A DNA stretch of 35,309 nt from positions 1 to 35,309 of the forward strand of contig JAAYJG010000330.1 in the NCBI GenBank assembly GCA_012523055.1. The letters are read 5' to 3'. Both the position numbers and the translations under genes were made by a program. The stretch's first letter is position 1. Every line of letters starts with the position of its first letter. The notes under the pieces were generated by a model that was not told the DNA's origin, ran no database searches, and saw nothing but the letters and a program-made list of their open reading frames with translations. Origin of the DNA: Ruminiclostridium sp. (GTDB lineage Bacteria > Bacillota > Clostridia > DSM-8532). Positions 19,301 through 29,985 of the stretch are shown here, in pieces.

Positions 19301-22161
19301 GGCGGTTTACCTTCACACAGAACGGCAGCCGGGAATTCACCCTCAGGGACATCGCTGGAAATGAGAGTACCTACCAGGCAAAGGTGGAATGGATAGATAA
19401 AACGAAACCGGATATCGTTCTTTCAATGAACAGTAACAGTAATCCAGCCCGCAATGCGGTTGTTACGTTAAATGCATCCGATATTGTGGAATTAGACGGA
19501 AGAAACCTGAAAACAGAACTCCCGGAGCTGATATATTACCAATGGACTCAAACCCCTGAAGATCCGGCGGAAGACGACGAGGAATGGCTTGAGGCAACCA
19601 ACAATACTTCAGTGGAGTTAAGCGGGGTGGATGGAGACTGGTTCCTGCATGTGAAGGCGGCAGACAGAGTAGGGAACACAACCATTCTGGGAAGTGGCAG
19701 GTTCTTAATGGACAATACTCCGCCCGAAGCAAACGTTACCTTTGATAACACAAAACCGACAGCAAACGCAGTAACCGCCTATATATCGTTTAATGAACCC
19801 ACCACCGTTACCAATCCTGCCAATGGGAATACCTATTACACATTTTCTGAAAATGGAGAGTTTACCTTTGAATATAGGGATACGGCCGGTAATGAAGGGA
19901 CTGAAACCATCGAGGTGAGCTGGATTGATAAGAGCCTTCCGGGTGCTGAGATTCACTACTCAACAACTGACTGGACCAATCAGAATGTTACGGTCACTGT
20001 CTCGGTCTATGATGACAACAATACCGGGCTTGTTCAATTCAATTTCCCTGAAGGTATGGATTATAGTTTCATATCAAATGAGGTAACCGAAGCCCTTAGT
20101 GTGATCGAAACGGTCTATGAAATCCGTCAGAACGGCTTATTCAGCTTTATCGTGAAGGATTTTCAGAGAAATTTATCCAATGAAGTAAATGTTATAATTA
20201 ACAATATCGACAGTATAAAGCCAGAGGGCAGTCTGGTTTACAGCGAAACGAAACCAACACGGAACGATGTTGAAGTGTCGGTGATAGCCTCTGACAATAC
20301 CAATCAGAAGGTTGATATTGTTCCACCAGCTGAAGCACGGGTCCAAAATGTGGGAGGAAATGATCGATATGTATTCAGTGAAAACGGAAGCTATGATTTT
20401 CTCTTAAGAGACGTTGCCGGTAATGAAACCGTTCTGACAGCGGAAATTATGAATATTGACAGGGAGCCGCCTACAGGAATTTTAACTTATTCAACCGAGA
20501 CATGGACAAAAGAGCAGGTTACCGTTGAATTAACCTGTGATGACACGATCACGATCCTCAACAACAACGGATCCGGTTCGTTCACCTTTTATAACAATGG
20601 CAGCTTTGTCTTCAGAATTATGGATGCTGCCGGAAACATCAGTGAGGTTCCTGCACAAGTAACCTGGATAGACAAAGAACCACCCGCCGCTGTGGTGAGT
20701 TACAGCACAATGAACAGAACAAACCTGGATGTTTTGGTTATCATCGATACATCCGACAACAGCGGACAGACTGTTCAAATCAATGTTCCTGAAGGGTTTG
20801 AACCCGTTGTCGTAGAAGAAAAGGGACAGTACCTGATCTCCGGGAACGGAACCTATCAGGTTACTCTTGTCGATATTGCAGGGAACGAAAGGAAATTGAC
20901 GATAACGGTTAATAACATCGACAAAACCCTGCCAACCGCGGCAGTCGAGTATTCCACCACATCCCTGACCAATGAAAACGTGGAAATAAGGCTGACACTG
21001 TCCGAAGAAGCCACCGTTGCCTGTCCGGAAGGAATACTTGCCGTGGAAAAGGACGGTAATATGGTCTACATAGCCCATGAAAATGGTGAATACACCTTTA
21101 AGCTGACCGACCTGGCACAGAATGTGAACACGATAACGGCCGAGATCGGGAATATCGATAAAAAGCCTCCTGCAGGTTTCGTAACCTACAGCACCCTTGA
21201 ACCGACAAGGGGGCCTGTAATTGTAAGAGTATTTGCTGATGAAGATTTTGTAGTATCAAACAATTTAAATTCAGTTGAGCGGATCTTCAGCGAGAACGGC
21301 TCATTCACGTTCACCCTTGTGGATGCAGCGGGGAATATCGGCACGGTGGACGCCAGTGTCTCCAATATTGACAATGAGCCACCGCAAGTGGGCATTGTTT
21401 ACAGCACAACAGAAACAACAAACAAAAATGTGACCGCCATGGTTGAATCGGATGAAGAGATAATGATCCTGAACAACAATGGCAGTAAATTCTTCGAATT
21501 TAATGATAACGGAGCCTTCAGGTTTGTTGTCTCGGATCTTCTGGGAAACAGTACCAGTATTTATGCAGAGGTTAAAAATATAGACAAGCAGGCACCTGTC
21601 ATCACTTTAGCGGGTGGGAACCGGGTAATGCTTGAAACGGATAAACTGCTGGAGGGCCAGATCCCCGCGAGAATACTTGAAAAACTGCAGGATTATACAG
21701 CCTTCGATGAGAAGGATGGAGACCTTACGGCGTCAGTACAGATTGATACCAGTTCGCTGGATATAACGAAAACCGGATTAAATGAAGTGAAATACAGCGT
21801 TACGGACAAAGCTGGAAATACAGTAGAAGTGATCAGAAGTGTTATGATGATTGACAAAAACGCTTATAGAGCTTATGTGAATGGCCTGGATCCCCTGTAT
21901 GAACCGATGGTGTTTGATAAGTCCACCCTTGAGTTTGTTGTGACGAACCCACAGGGCGCTCTGGAGGTTAAGTGGAAGAGCGGATTTTGGAGCGAGGGTT
22001 CGATGAAGTCCATGGCAAACCTTCTGGAGAAGGTTGATGGGCGCTATGTGTTCAACGCTCCCAATGCCGGATTCTACACCTTCTATATTCAGGATCAGGA
22101 GAGGAATACCAGCTATCTACAGGTCTTTGTCCAATCTGTTGGACCAACGGAGGTGAAATAA
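16360..22161 (+). CDS. large secreted multi-domain Ig-like repeat protein
   Basis: GTG start, signal peptide (LKKWFTFLFTISFLMTLFTLPAFA), TVTFDEAVNVTGTPKI-type Ig-like domains, about nine YSTxxxTNxxV...ENGSFTF..DxAGN..NIDKxPP units, and a C-terminal FDEKDGDLTASV...VTDKAGN domain. Confidence 0.9.
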   Translation: MLKKWFTFLFTISFLMTLFTLPAFASIRSYGDENNNFHRDHFYISKDENGHGSDSDTSGGIGGIDSNGFYNGWVDPQDESEDFKVWYKLDFSAEDMQRINKGDISAKVSMWVADTRSGLNDYAIFEWFAMVNGDWKSLDKTSKALEDSATWTYTRSIPVNSTALELDFSSDEDGSNDVEFNKIKVYFYDSTAPTVKSIQSNDSGTKIIGNSTSFTVTFDEAVNVTGTPKIKMNTGGYAFYTSGSGTDTLTFKYTVTQGEETEQLNIHTSPMAIELNEGTIADRGPNNASLTLMNKTNNLVTKNIRIDGKKPEIKSISPLAKDASGTASVNLNSGDTVTLTVSLTESVNVSGTPADIRLTLNNGKYAVCQATGNGINTLSFKYTVSAGDTDVNVLDIVGLTGGTIKDLAGNELVRTTKSIAASGIRVDNTPPKASFNATQNTQYKSSQSTKVTLSDTTATTTGSGLTGLTYKYTWSTDSNIANVNWSTVTNSNPGTGTLTVTQSSVTGKYYLHIRAVDIAGNVGYSTSGVFYLDNQGPVITLSPTGASSPAADYTVKVTVQDALSNLLASSLRYQWYQSGIDANKWKTLTLTSGTANISAIGSGADVHGNWKLVVEASDTLNNKSVKQSGNFFIDKKPPVITISPAATVSDDYHKGYSITVTAADPNDGYAAGTIMGRWYQWTSNSIIPAAGDVNWKTTSGTISESTYHGAKYLHVKAQDNSGNIAITTQLFQFDNAPPVIVFNTDGSETVQGSTTASISVRDDHSGLQSWDYQWTKSGAYDDTKWIPTTSFTFPLKDVNGDWFLSIRACDNVGNVSYATSKRFRIDNMPPDGGIDVLDEITNTNKVDIELWATDTNYPDQIEYRLSIGEEAAWSEWKTFIPALSENLPDMEGLHRIRVQYRDRFGNVSSINEDTVILDKTPPSAEIAYSTDDWTSGDVTAVLCEVTDTYRQGDDHVNMDPRKISFVGDPSSIIYNEVNHTWRFTFTQNGSREFTLRDIAGNESTYQAKVEWIDKTKPDIVLSMNSNSNPARNAVVTLNASDIVELDGRNLKTELPELIYYQWTQTPEDPAEDDEEWLEATNNTSVELSGVDGDWFLHVKAADRVGNTTILGSGRFLMDNTPPEANVTFDNTKPTANAVTAYISFNEPTTVTNPANGNTYYTFSENGEFTFEYRDTAGNEGTETIEVSWIDKSLPGAEIHYSTTDWTNQNVTVTVSVYDDNNTGLVQFNFPEGMDYSFISNEVTEALSVIETVYEIRQNGLFSFIVKDFQRNLSNEVNVIINNIDSIKPEGSLVYSETKPTRNDVEVSVIASDNTNQKVDIVPPAEARVQNVGGNDRYVFSENGSYDFLLRDVAGNETVLTAEIMNIDREPPTGILTYSTETWTKEQVTVELTCDDTITILNNNGSGSFTFYNNGSFVFRIMDAAGNISEVPAQVTWIDKEPPAAVVSYSTMNRTNLDVLVIIDTSDNSGQTVQINVPEGFEPVVVEEKGQYLISGNGTYQVTLVDIAGNERKLTITVNNIDKTLPTAAVEYSTTSLTNENVEIRLTLSEEATVACPEGILAVEKDGNMVYIAHENGEYTFKLTDLAQNVNTITAEIGNIDKKPPAGFVTYSTLEPTRGPVIVRVFADEDFVVSNNLNSVERIFSENGSFTFTLVDAAGNIGTVDASVSNIDNEPPQVGIVYSTTETTNKNVTAMVESDEEIMILNNNGSKFFEFNDNGAFRFVVSDLLGNSTSIYAEVKNIDKQAPVITLAGGNRVMLETDKLLEGQIPARILEKLQDYTAFDEKDGDLTASVQIDTSSLDITKTGLNEVKYSVTDKAGNTVEVIRSVMMIDKNAYRAYVNGLDPLYEPMVFDKSTLEFVVTNPQGALEVKWKSGFWSEGSMKSMANLLEKVDGRYVFNAPNAGFYTFYIQDQERNTSYLQVFVQSVGPTEVK

Positions 22162-22165
22162 GATA

Positions 22166-25100
22166 ATGAAACGTAAAGTATTCGGAGCAGTTTTAAGCAT
22201 AATTTTGGCATCGCTTGTTTTTCTAAATGGTATAAACCTGCCGGTTTATGCACAGGAACCACCTGATATGGTTCACAGTATCAGTAATGGGTTTGTCAGG
22301 TTTTCGGTTCTTGCACAAAACGGCCGATTCAGCATTAAAACCTCTGCGGGGGCCGCGAATCGTGATGATAGTAACCAGAAGCTTTTGTATGAAGACAAAA
22401 AACCGGAAACCTCCTTTACCTCGTTTTGGATCGATGGAAAAGAGTACATCTATGGAAATTCATACGGTTTTATGGGGCTGGACGGAACCTTTACCGCACC
22501 GGCGACCGTTGGGAAAACAAACACCTCCGTGTGGAAAATTGGTGCTGTTGAGGTTACGCAAAGCTTGGTACTGCTGGAGGATAAAGATAATCCCAATGTG
22601 GGGAACGTCAGGATTACATACCAGGTTAAAAACTTAAGTGAAAAAGGTGATGTCAAGGTTGGAACAAGAATCCTTCTGGATACCATGCTTGGCTCCAATG
22701 ACGGCGCCCCCATATTTATCCCTGGTACTCAACAGCCTGTTGAGACGGAGATCGAGCTGAAAGATGATAATATACCCCAATACTGGCGAGGAGCAGATAA
22801 TTCTTTCGCACCGAAGGTAGTGTCCTATGGCTTTACCGAAGGATGGGGGAACCTTAGCCCGGACAAAATGGTCATTGGCCACTGGAGTGGCTTGTCCCAA
22901 AGTAAGTGGCAGTATACTCCCGACGACAGTCTGGCATTTTCGGGGACGGACAACCCCTATGGTACTGCAGACAGTGCCGTTGCGCTGTATTGGAACCCTG
23001 TTTCCATCGGCGCAGGGCAAACCCAGGTTTTTGAAACCTACTACGGCATCGGGAATTTCAGTAACATCAACGACAGAGCAAAATACGGCCTGACAGTGAA
23101 TGCGCCTGAAAAACTGGTCATCAACGATAACAAGACAGGCTATTTGGAAGATACCTTTACGATTACGGCTGAGTTGGACAACAGCCTGGCCGGCGCAAGC
23201 AACCTGACCAATGTGACGGCTTCACTGATTTTAGGCGACGGGCTGGTTCTAGTTCCCGACGAGGCTCAGGTTCCGTATGCCACACAGCAGGTTATTTATA
23301 AAAACACGGTACAGACCTTTACCTGGAAGGTGAAGGCCGAAAAGAGCGAGGCTTACACCACACGCCGGTACCGTGTAGACATCAACTGTGATAACCACAC
23401 CGATCCCTTTTCCAAAGACGGTTACATCCTGCTGCCGGGCATTCTGGGGGAACCTCCGCAAACACAATTCCTGGGTGTTAGCCCATCCAAGCTCTATATG
23501 GATGGTGCAAAAAGCTTTACCATCAAAGGCAAGGGTTTTGATATCTATATGAACAAAGCTCTTTGGAGAATGGAACTTGTGGACAGCAAAGGGAATATCG
23601 CGCTGCAAATCCCCAGAGCTGCCATTAATGTCGGACTCGAAGCCATCACCGTTAATTTTGATGCGAACCTGCCTCGTGGCTCTTATTCCATCAGGCTGAA
23701 GCACGATGAACCAAGCGTGGCGGATGAAACCCTGAAGACCAAACTGGAGATGACAGCGGATAAGAAATTCATGTCCAAGACCTATGGCGTCCTGTTTGTT
23801 CGCAAGACCGAAACCGATGGGGACTACACGTATACCCTTGAGATTGCGCAGGACGAAAAAGAGCTGACCCAAATCGAAGAAAGTCTTTTTTCCAATGAAG
23901 AAATCATCCTGGACATAAAGGGTGTCATTCGAGAAACCGAAGAGCAGGGCAGCAAGGTATACCGGGTGTTTGAAAAAGCCCTGCTTAATTCGGTACTGCA
24001 GTATGAAGGAGAGCCGCTGGTTATCCAGAAGGTTGACGATAACCAGGATGTGGATGGAGAGGATACGATACAGATCTCCGGGGACGGAACGCTTACGATG
24101 GAAAATGGATTTTCATTCTGGTTCTGTGAGTTTGAAAGCTCCATCGCGGATGGTGAGAATTACATGACGGAGCTGGCGGACGAGGATGATGGTGAATGCA
24201 ATATCGAGCTTGAGTTTACCGGAATTGGCAAGGTCGCCAAATGGATCGCCGGGTTTGCTATACAAATTGAGAACGCAGTTCTTTTGAAGAGGGGCATTTC
24301 CCTTGGGGGAGGCATCAATATCACTCTGCCCAATATGAATAAGGAACACGAAGTGGATGACGACGAAGATGAATTTCCGGGCATCAGCGCAGAGATATCC
24401 AATGTATTGTATGGTATGAAGGGTGAAAGCAACGATTTCGGGTTTATAGGCATCGATTTTACAACGTCGCTGAAAGCACCGGAGGACATGATCCCCATTA
24501 CCTGGATTCAAAAAGGGTTTGAAATGACGCTTACCATCAATACCATAGACGATCTGTTCTCCTTTGAAGGGGAGGCGGATATTAAGATCTGCGAAGCCAA
24601 TGTGAACCTGACCTTCATCAAGAACCAGGCTTCAGGATGGTGGCTGCCCGATGATTTCGTTATTGCGGCCGGCTTTGACCCCGGTTTTCCTCTGGGCCCC
24701 ACCGGAATTTTTCTGAACAAGGTTGGAGGCGGTGTTGAGGATTTGTTTGGCACCATTACCGGAGACGGAAGCCTGCCGCCGCTTCAGGTGATTCTAATCG
24801 CCGGTCTCAACTTCGCTGAGGTTATAGAAGTGGAAGCTAAGCTGAGCATCAGTAAAAATGGGTTTGTTTTTGAAGGTGAATGAGAAATTGCGAAGATGAA
24901 GGCCCTGAAAGAGGTCAGGGTTGCTTTAACCTGGGCAAAGCCCAGAAGCTTCGAACTGGAAGCCAAGCTGTCGCTGTTGAAAATCATTGAAGGTGGCATC
25001 AGTATTTCCGTCAGTGCTGACAGTTGGGAGGGAGTCGTATTCGCAGATCTGATCATTCCGCACGGGGTGCCTGTTGTTGGCGGCAAGAAGCTTTTCGGCA

Positions 25101-28100
25101 CCAGCTTGGGTGCAAGCAATAAGAAAATATGGGGTCCGGTGCCTGTGATGAACATCCCGGTTATGGTGACCTATTACTGGGGCAAGAATTTTGAATTCAA
25201 GGTACCGAGGCCATGGGGATCCGCCGGTGAAGGCTTTGCATTGACAGGTGAACCAGGCCTATACACCACAACTGTCTGTGATGATGAAGGGGATGGTGTG
25301 ACGATGGTGGTGGGAGGAAATATCCGCCTGGTGGGCTCCTCACAAAAATCGGAAACCGTATATGCATCCACAGGGAGTACGCCATTGCCAGCCCTGCCCG
25401 TGAACCGAATCGTCGCTGCACTGGACAAGCAGGAACACATCATGGATATTATGGATCAACAGATGGCGCTGATGGCCTTCAAGTTTTCCGGTGATACTCC
25501 GTCCCTTCAGGTTTTCCGTCCCGACGGAAGCCAGTACCCTCTGATTGATGCGGATCAGTATCCGGAGGATCCAAACGCAAATATGCTGGTACAGGTGATC
25601 GAGCCCGAATACAGCAATACCGGAGAAAGAGAACAATATATCTACATTACGATTGTGAACCCGGAAAACGGGCAATGGAAGGTTGTATCCGACCAGCCTG
25701 TACAGTCGGCCTTGATGGATGTGGATCCGGTTCCGGTTTTCAACAGTGTCACAGCTGAAGAAACAGCTGATAACCAGTTCCTCGTGAAATGGGATGCAGA
25801 CCATGCAGATGGCACTGTGGTAAACCTTTATCTGGCGAAGGATAAAACCTCCTCAGGGGTTGTATTGGCAAATGGGCTCAACAGTTCGTTGGGCGAATAT
25901 ACCGTATCGGTTCCAAAAGGAACAGAAGAGGGTGATTATTACATCCGAGCCGTCCTTGACAAGGGAGATGCGGGTTATGACACCCGATATACTGAATCAG
26001 CTGTTTCGGTAACCGATCCATACAAGCCTGCGGCAGTAACCGGCGTTACGCTGCAGCCATGCGGTGACGGCTTGCTAAAGGCCAGGTGGGAAAAGGTTGC
26101 AGAAGACAATATCAGCAGCTATATCGTAACTGTTCTGGACGGGAACGGTGAAGTTGTTCAAAGCGTCGGTCATGTTATCGCAGATGCAGAGGATGACAGC
26201 CTGATTCTCGGGGGACAGTACACCATGCAGGGAACAGAGCAGATTGGTGGGCTGGTTCCCGGAACTGAATACCGCGTGGGGATTGTCGCAAGCAGGGAAA
26301 TTGGTGATGATGAAAGCTTTACCACACACTACAGTGACATGGTCTATTCCAACACGGTACTGCTTCCGGAACCTAAACCGGCTTCCATCAATATTCAATA
26401 TGATTCAAGCTTCATCGACGGGTTTAACGATGAAGGCGAGAAAACGAAAATATCCAACCGTGGTGCTGTTACCTTGTCCTTCGGTGCGGATCAAAGTGAC
26501 ATTTCAACGGATGTGTTCGTCAACGGCTCATTCTGTCAGAGGGTGGAAGGCAAGGAATTTGATGTTGTCCTTGAAACTGAAGACGGGAACTATAATGTGC
26601 GGTTTATTACGATAAACGGAAATAAAGATACCACATCCCAAACCGTGCTGTTTACCGTTGATAAGACAGCACCCATGCTAATGATAGATAGTCCGGTTCA
26701 AGGACAGATGAGTGAAAACGGCAGTATCCTGGTAAGGGGAATAACAGAAAAGGGTACTGTCATATCGATAAACGGAGCCGGTCTGGTACCGGATCAAAAC
26801 GGTGTTTTTGAACAAACCATTTCCATCGGAGATGCATTGAAAGCGGAAATAGAGGTTGAGGTCAGCGACAGGGCAGGTAATGTAACGCAATACAACACCG
26901 AAGTTTTGAACGATACCATTAAAAACATTGACAGGATATCCATCCGCCCAGTAGAAAGGGAATTGATTCTGGGAAGTTTACAGGCAGATATGGTAATCCC
27001 TATGATGTATGGTTCAGATGTTGAAAAGGAAATGGTTGTGGGAGATTCACAAGCCTTTAGTGCAGTGATGATCGATGACGAAGGCCGTGAAATCGTTCTG
27101 GATACCGATGTCAGATGGTCGCTTCTGATGGGTGCATCGCTGGCAGAAGTGTCGGAGGACGGCATACTGCGTACCTTCAGCCACGGTGATATTGTTTTGA
27201 AGGCAGCATACTTTATTTCTGAGGATTATGCTTTTGAGGACGCTATTGCGATAACGGTTCTGCCGGATCCGAGCTTGTTGCCCGTAGATGAAGAGGATCC
27301 TTATGCGGGTGGAGAGGACCCTGGCACGGGAGAAGAAGAGCCCGGCACGGGAGTGGAAGAGCCTGACATAGGAGAAGAAGAGCCTGGCACAGGCGGTGAA
27401 GAGCCTGGAACGGGTGAAGAAGATCCTGGAACGGGTGAAGAAGATCCTGGAACGGGTGAAGAAGAGCCCGGCACGGGTGGAGAAGATCCTGGCACAGGTG
27501 GTGAAGAGCCTGGAACGAGTGAAGAAGATCCCGGCACGGGCGGAGAAGATCCTGGCACGGGTGGAGAAGATCCTGGCACAGGTGGAGAAGCCCCCGGCAC
27601 GGGTGGACAAGATCCCGGAACGGAAGAAGAAGAGCCTGGCACAGGTGGAGAAGCCCCCGGCACGGGTGGACAAGATCCCGGAACGGAAGAAGAAGAGCCT
27701 GGCACGAGTGGAGAAGCCCCAGGCACGGGAGATGAAGATTCTGATGACAGCAGCAAGAGTGGGAGCAACGGTGGAAGCAACAGCGGCGACAGTAGTGAAA
27801 TCGACAGGCAGTTGGAAGAGATCCTGAACAACATTATCCAAAACGAACAGAATGTCACACCAATGCAAATCGTTACTCTTTATCCGAATCAAAGCCAGAC
27901 GATAACGCTGCAAAACAGCGGACGGCTGGATATTCCATCCGGAATCATCGGTCAGCAGGACAAGCTGTTTATTGGCATTGTAAAAGATACCTCTGTGTAT
28001 CTGGGTGACAGTGATCTGAATACAAGGCTTTTAAGCCCTATTTATGAAATCCGGCTGGCAATGTCAGAACACACCTTAGGCGAGCCTGTTCAGTTGACAT

Positions 28101-28843
28101 TCTCCCTACGCGGAGTGGATATACAAGGTGCTGCAAGCCTGGGAGTGTATTACTACAACGAAGCTTTTGGAAAATGGCAATACATCGGAGGCGTGCTGAA
28201 TCCGGAAACGGAAGAATTCACAGTTTCTCTGAACCACTTCAGCAAATACGCCCTTCTGGCAAACCACGAAATGCAACGGTTCGATGATGTTGACGGAAGG
28301 TGGTCGGAGAACTATATCAAAGCTTTGCATTCTTTGGGAATTGTTAACGGCATACCGTACGGAGCAGGGTACAGGTTCGATCCTGAACGGGAAATTTCCC
28401 GAATTGAATTTACAAAAATGGTAGTTGAAGCCCTACTGCAAACGAACCAAATTGAAGACATCCAGCAAGATATGCCGCTGCCTTTCACCGACAGCAGTCA
28501 AATTCCTGAGTGGGGAAGAAAATATGCTTCGCTGGCCTGTTCAAACAATATCATTTCCGGCAGGGGAACAAAAGGCGGGCCTGCATTTGATGCATATGCC
28601 CCAATTACCAAAGCGGAAGCGGCCGTCATATTGGGCAGAACCCTAGACGATCCGGAAAAAACAGCAGAATCGAATTTCATTGATAAGAATCGCTTCCCGT
28701 CCTGGGCGAGAGATTCTATCGAACTGCTATGGCGCAAAGGGATAGTTCAGGGAGATTCAAATCATTTATTTGTACCTGATAAAAACCTGACCAGAGAAGA
28801 AGCTGCTTCAATGATTATGAAATGGATTAACAGTAGTTATTAA
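22166..28843 (+). CDS. large SLH-anchored surface protein, interrupted by in-frame TGA at 24881-24883
   Basis: Signal peptide in 22166-24883. The second ORF (24896-28843) is in the same frame four codons after the TGA, with similar AKLS repeats on both sides. FN3/Ig-like domains, PGTGG-E linker and three C-terminal SLH domains. Confidence 0.8.
27305..27735 (+). repeat. 21-nt tandem repeats encoding E-(E/D)-P-G-T-G-(G/E)
   Basis: About 20 heptapeptide units; a 63-nt block (GAAGCCCCCGGCACGGGTGGACAAGATCCCGGAACGGAAGAAGAAGAGCCTGGCAC...) is repeated nearly exactly at about 27589 and 27652. Confidence 0.92.
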
Positions 28844-28871
28844 CTTTCCCTATAACAGACACTCTCAACTG

Positions 28872-28905
28872 AAAGGCCTCCGTTTATCGTGTAGCGGAGG
28901 TCTTT
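28872..28905 (+). terminator. terminator-like hairpin after the SLH gene
   Basis: AAAGGCCTCCG / CGGAGGTCTTT stem; short T-run. Confidence 0.6.
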
Positions 28906-28915
28906 CAATTATAAT

Positions 28916-29025
28916 AAAAATGGCATTCACCCCAACACAAGAGTGCAGTATAATGAAAATTAGAACCTGCAGGAAACAAGAAATGAAAGAATGGCTGGAA
29001 ACGGAACGCTTTTTTATCAAAATCG
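28916..29025 (+). pseudogene. decayed copy of the small basic protein fused to a GNAT N-terminus
   Basis: NGIHPNTRVQYNEN* resembles NEWSINPRTRVQENE (11.6 kb); ATGAAAGAATGGCTGGAAACGGAACGCTTTTTTATCAAAA resembles ATGAAAGAACTGCTGGAAACAGAAAGGCTTTTTGTCAGAAG (12197). Confidence 0.7.
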
Positions 29026-29141
29026 ATGGTAAGAAGGCCCGAGCAAAGAATAATATACTAATAGAACTGGTAAGTATTAAATAGCCAATATGTAAAAACC
29101 GATAGAATTAATTCGAAGAGAACTCTTTTTGGAGGAATGTG

Positions 29142-29588
29142 ATGGAAGTTATGTTTTATCCATTTGGGGAGATAGAGAATGATCTGCTTGATTTCGCAGT
29201 AATATCAAGTTCTTATCAGGGGAAATGGCTTTATGTGAGGAACAGGGAACGTGATACCTGGGAAATCCCCGGAGGACACCGGGAGCCGGGAGAAGAGATC
29301 TCAGTTACCGCTCTGCGGGAATTATATGAAGAAACGGGTGCGGTTTGCGATACCGTTGAACCGGTTTGTCATTACTCGGTAACGATAGGAGACAGCATCA
29401 GATTTGGCGCCTTGTTTCTTGCTGATATAGAGCAATTGGACCCACTGCCTGAAAGTGAAATCGGTGAAGTAATGCTGTCAATGGAATTGCCGGATAAGCT
29501 GACTTATCCTGAAATACAGCCACTTTTACATCAGAAATCTTTGCAGTTCTTATACCAGAAGACTGAGGGGATGCAATGCAAAGAATAA
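29142..29588 (+). CDS. Nudix hydrolase
   Basis: Complete Nudix box GGHREPGEEISVTALRELYEETGA; GGAGGAATGTG RBS. Confidence 0.92.
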   Translation: MEVMFYPFGEIENDLLDFAVISSSYQGKWLYVRNRERDTWEIPGGHREPGEEISVTALRELYEETGAVCDTVEPVCHYSVTIGDSIRFGALFLADIEQLDPLPESEIGEVMLSMELPDKLTYPEIQPLLHQKSLQFLYQKTEGMQCKE

Positions 29589-29648
29589 AAATAAGGGTAT
29601 GCAAAACACATACCCTTTCACCAGCTCAACCGAAGAGATAATAAAGGA

Positions 29649-29957
29649 CTACCTGCCCATCCTTCGCGATTTTGGCGGGGCAAGGAGTTCTGAGTAAATC
29701 AAGCCCTTCAGCAAATCCTCTCTGTTCAATTGGATTTGCAGGCTTTCTCTGCCGATTTCAGAGCTTTCAATCGTTGATTCAATTATCGGACTCACAGAGA
29801 GTTCCCCCGTGCCGGGGTCTTCAATGGTTTCTGCAACAGGCTTCTGATTTGCTTTAGGCCTGGCTGCAGGAGGTTTATTTGTTGCCCTGGGCATTGGGGC
29901 AGTGGGGGTTTGTTTTGCTTTCCAGGGCGGGGGCTGATAATATGGGTAACTTGCCAT
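29649..29957 (-). CDS. proline-rich hypothetical protein
   Basis: MASYPYYQPPPWKAKQTPTAPMPRATNKPPAARPK...; lies just downstream of floA on the same strand. Confidence 0.55.
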   Translation of the reverse strand: MASYPYYQPPPWKAKQTPTAPMPRATNKPPAARPKANQKPVAETIEDPGTGELSVSPIIESTIESSEIGRESLQIQLNREDLLKGLIYSELLAPPKSRRMGR

Positions 29958-29985
29958 GATAACCACCTGTCCTTATCTGCCTGAA

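Noticed and set aside
24881-24925. TGA followed by hairpin CCCTGA-AAGAGG-TCAGGG, resembling a bacterial SECIS
   Set aside because: Stem is only 6 bp, the loop does not clearly match the known G-containing apical loop, and the site is within a beta-rich repeat region with no redox motif. A nonsense mutation or error is simpler.
27047-27913. Long minus-strand and alternate-frame ORFs (288, 185 and 143 aa) across the repeat region
   Set aside because: A 21-nt repeat without stops keeps several frames open; the products are low-complexity and the plus frame contains the real SLH protein.
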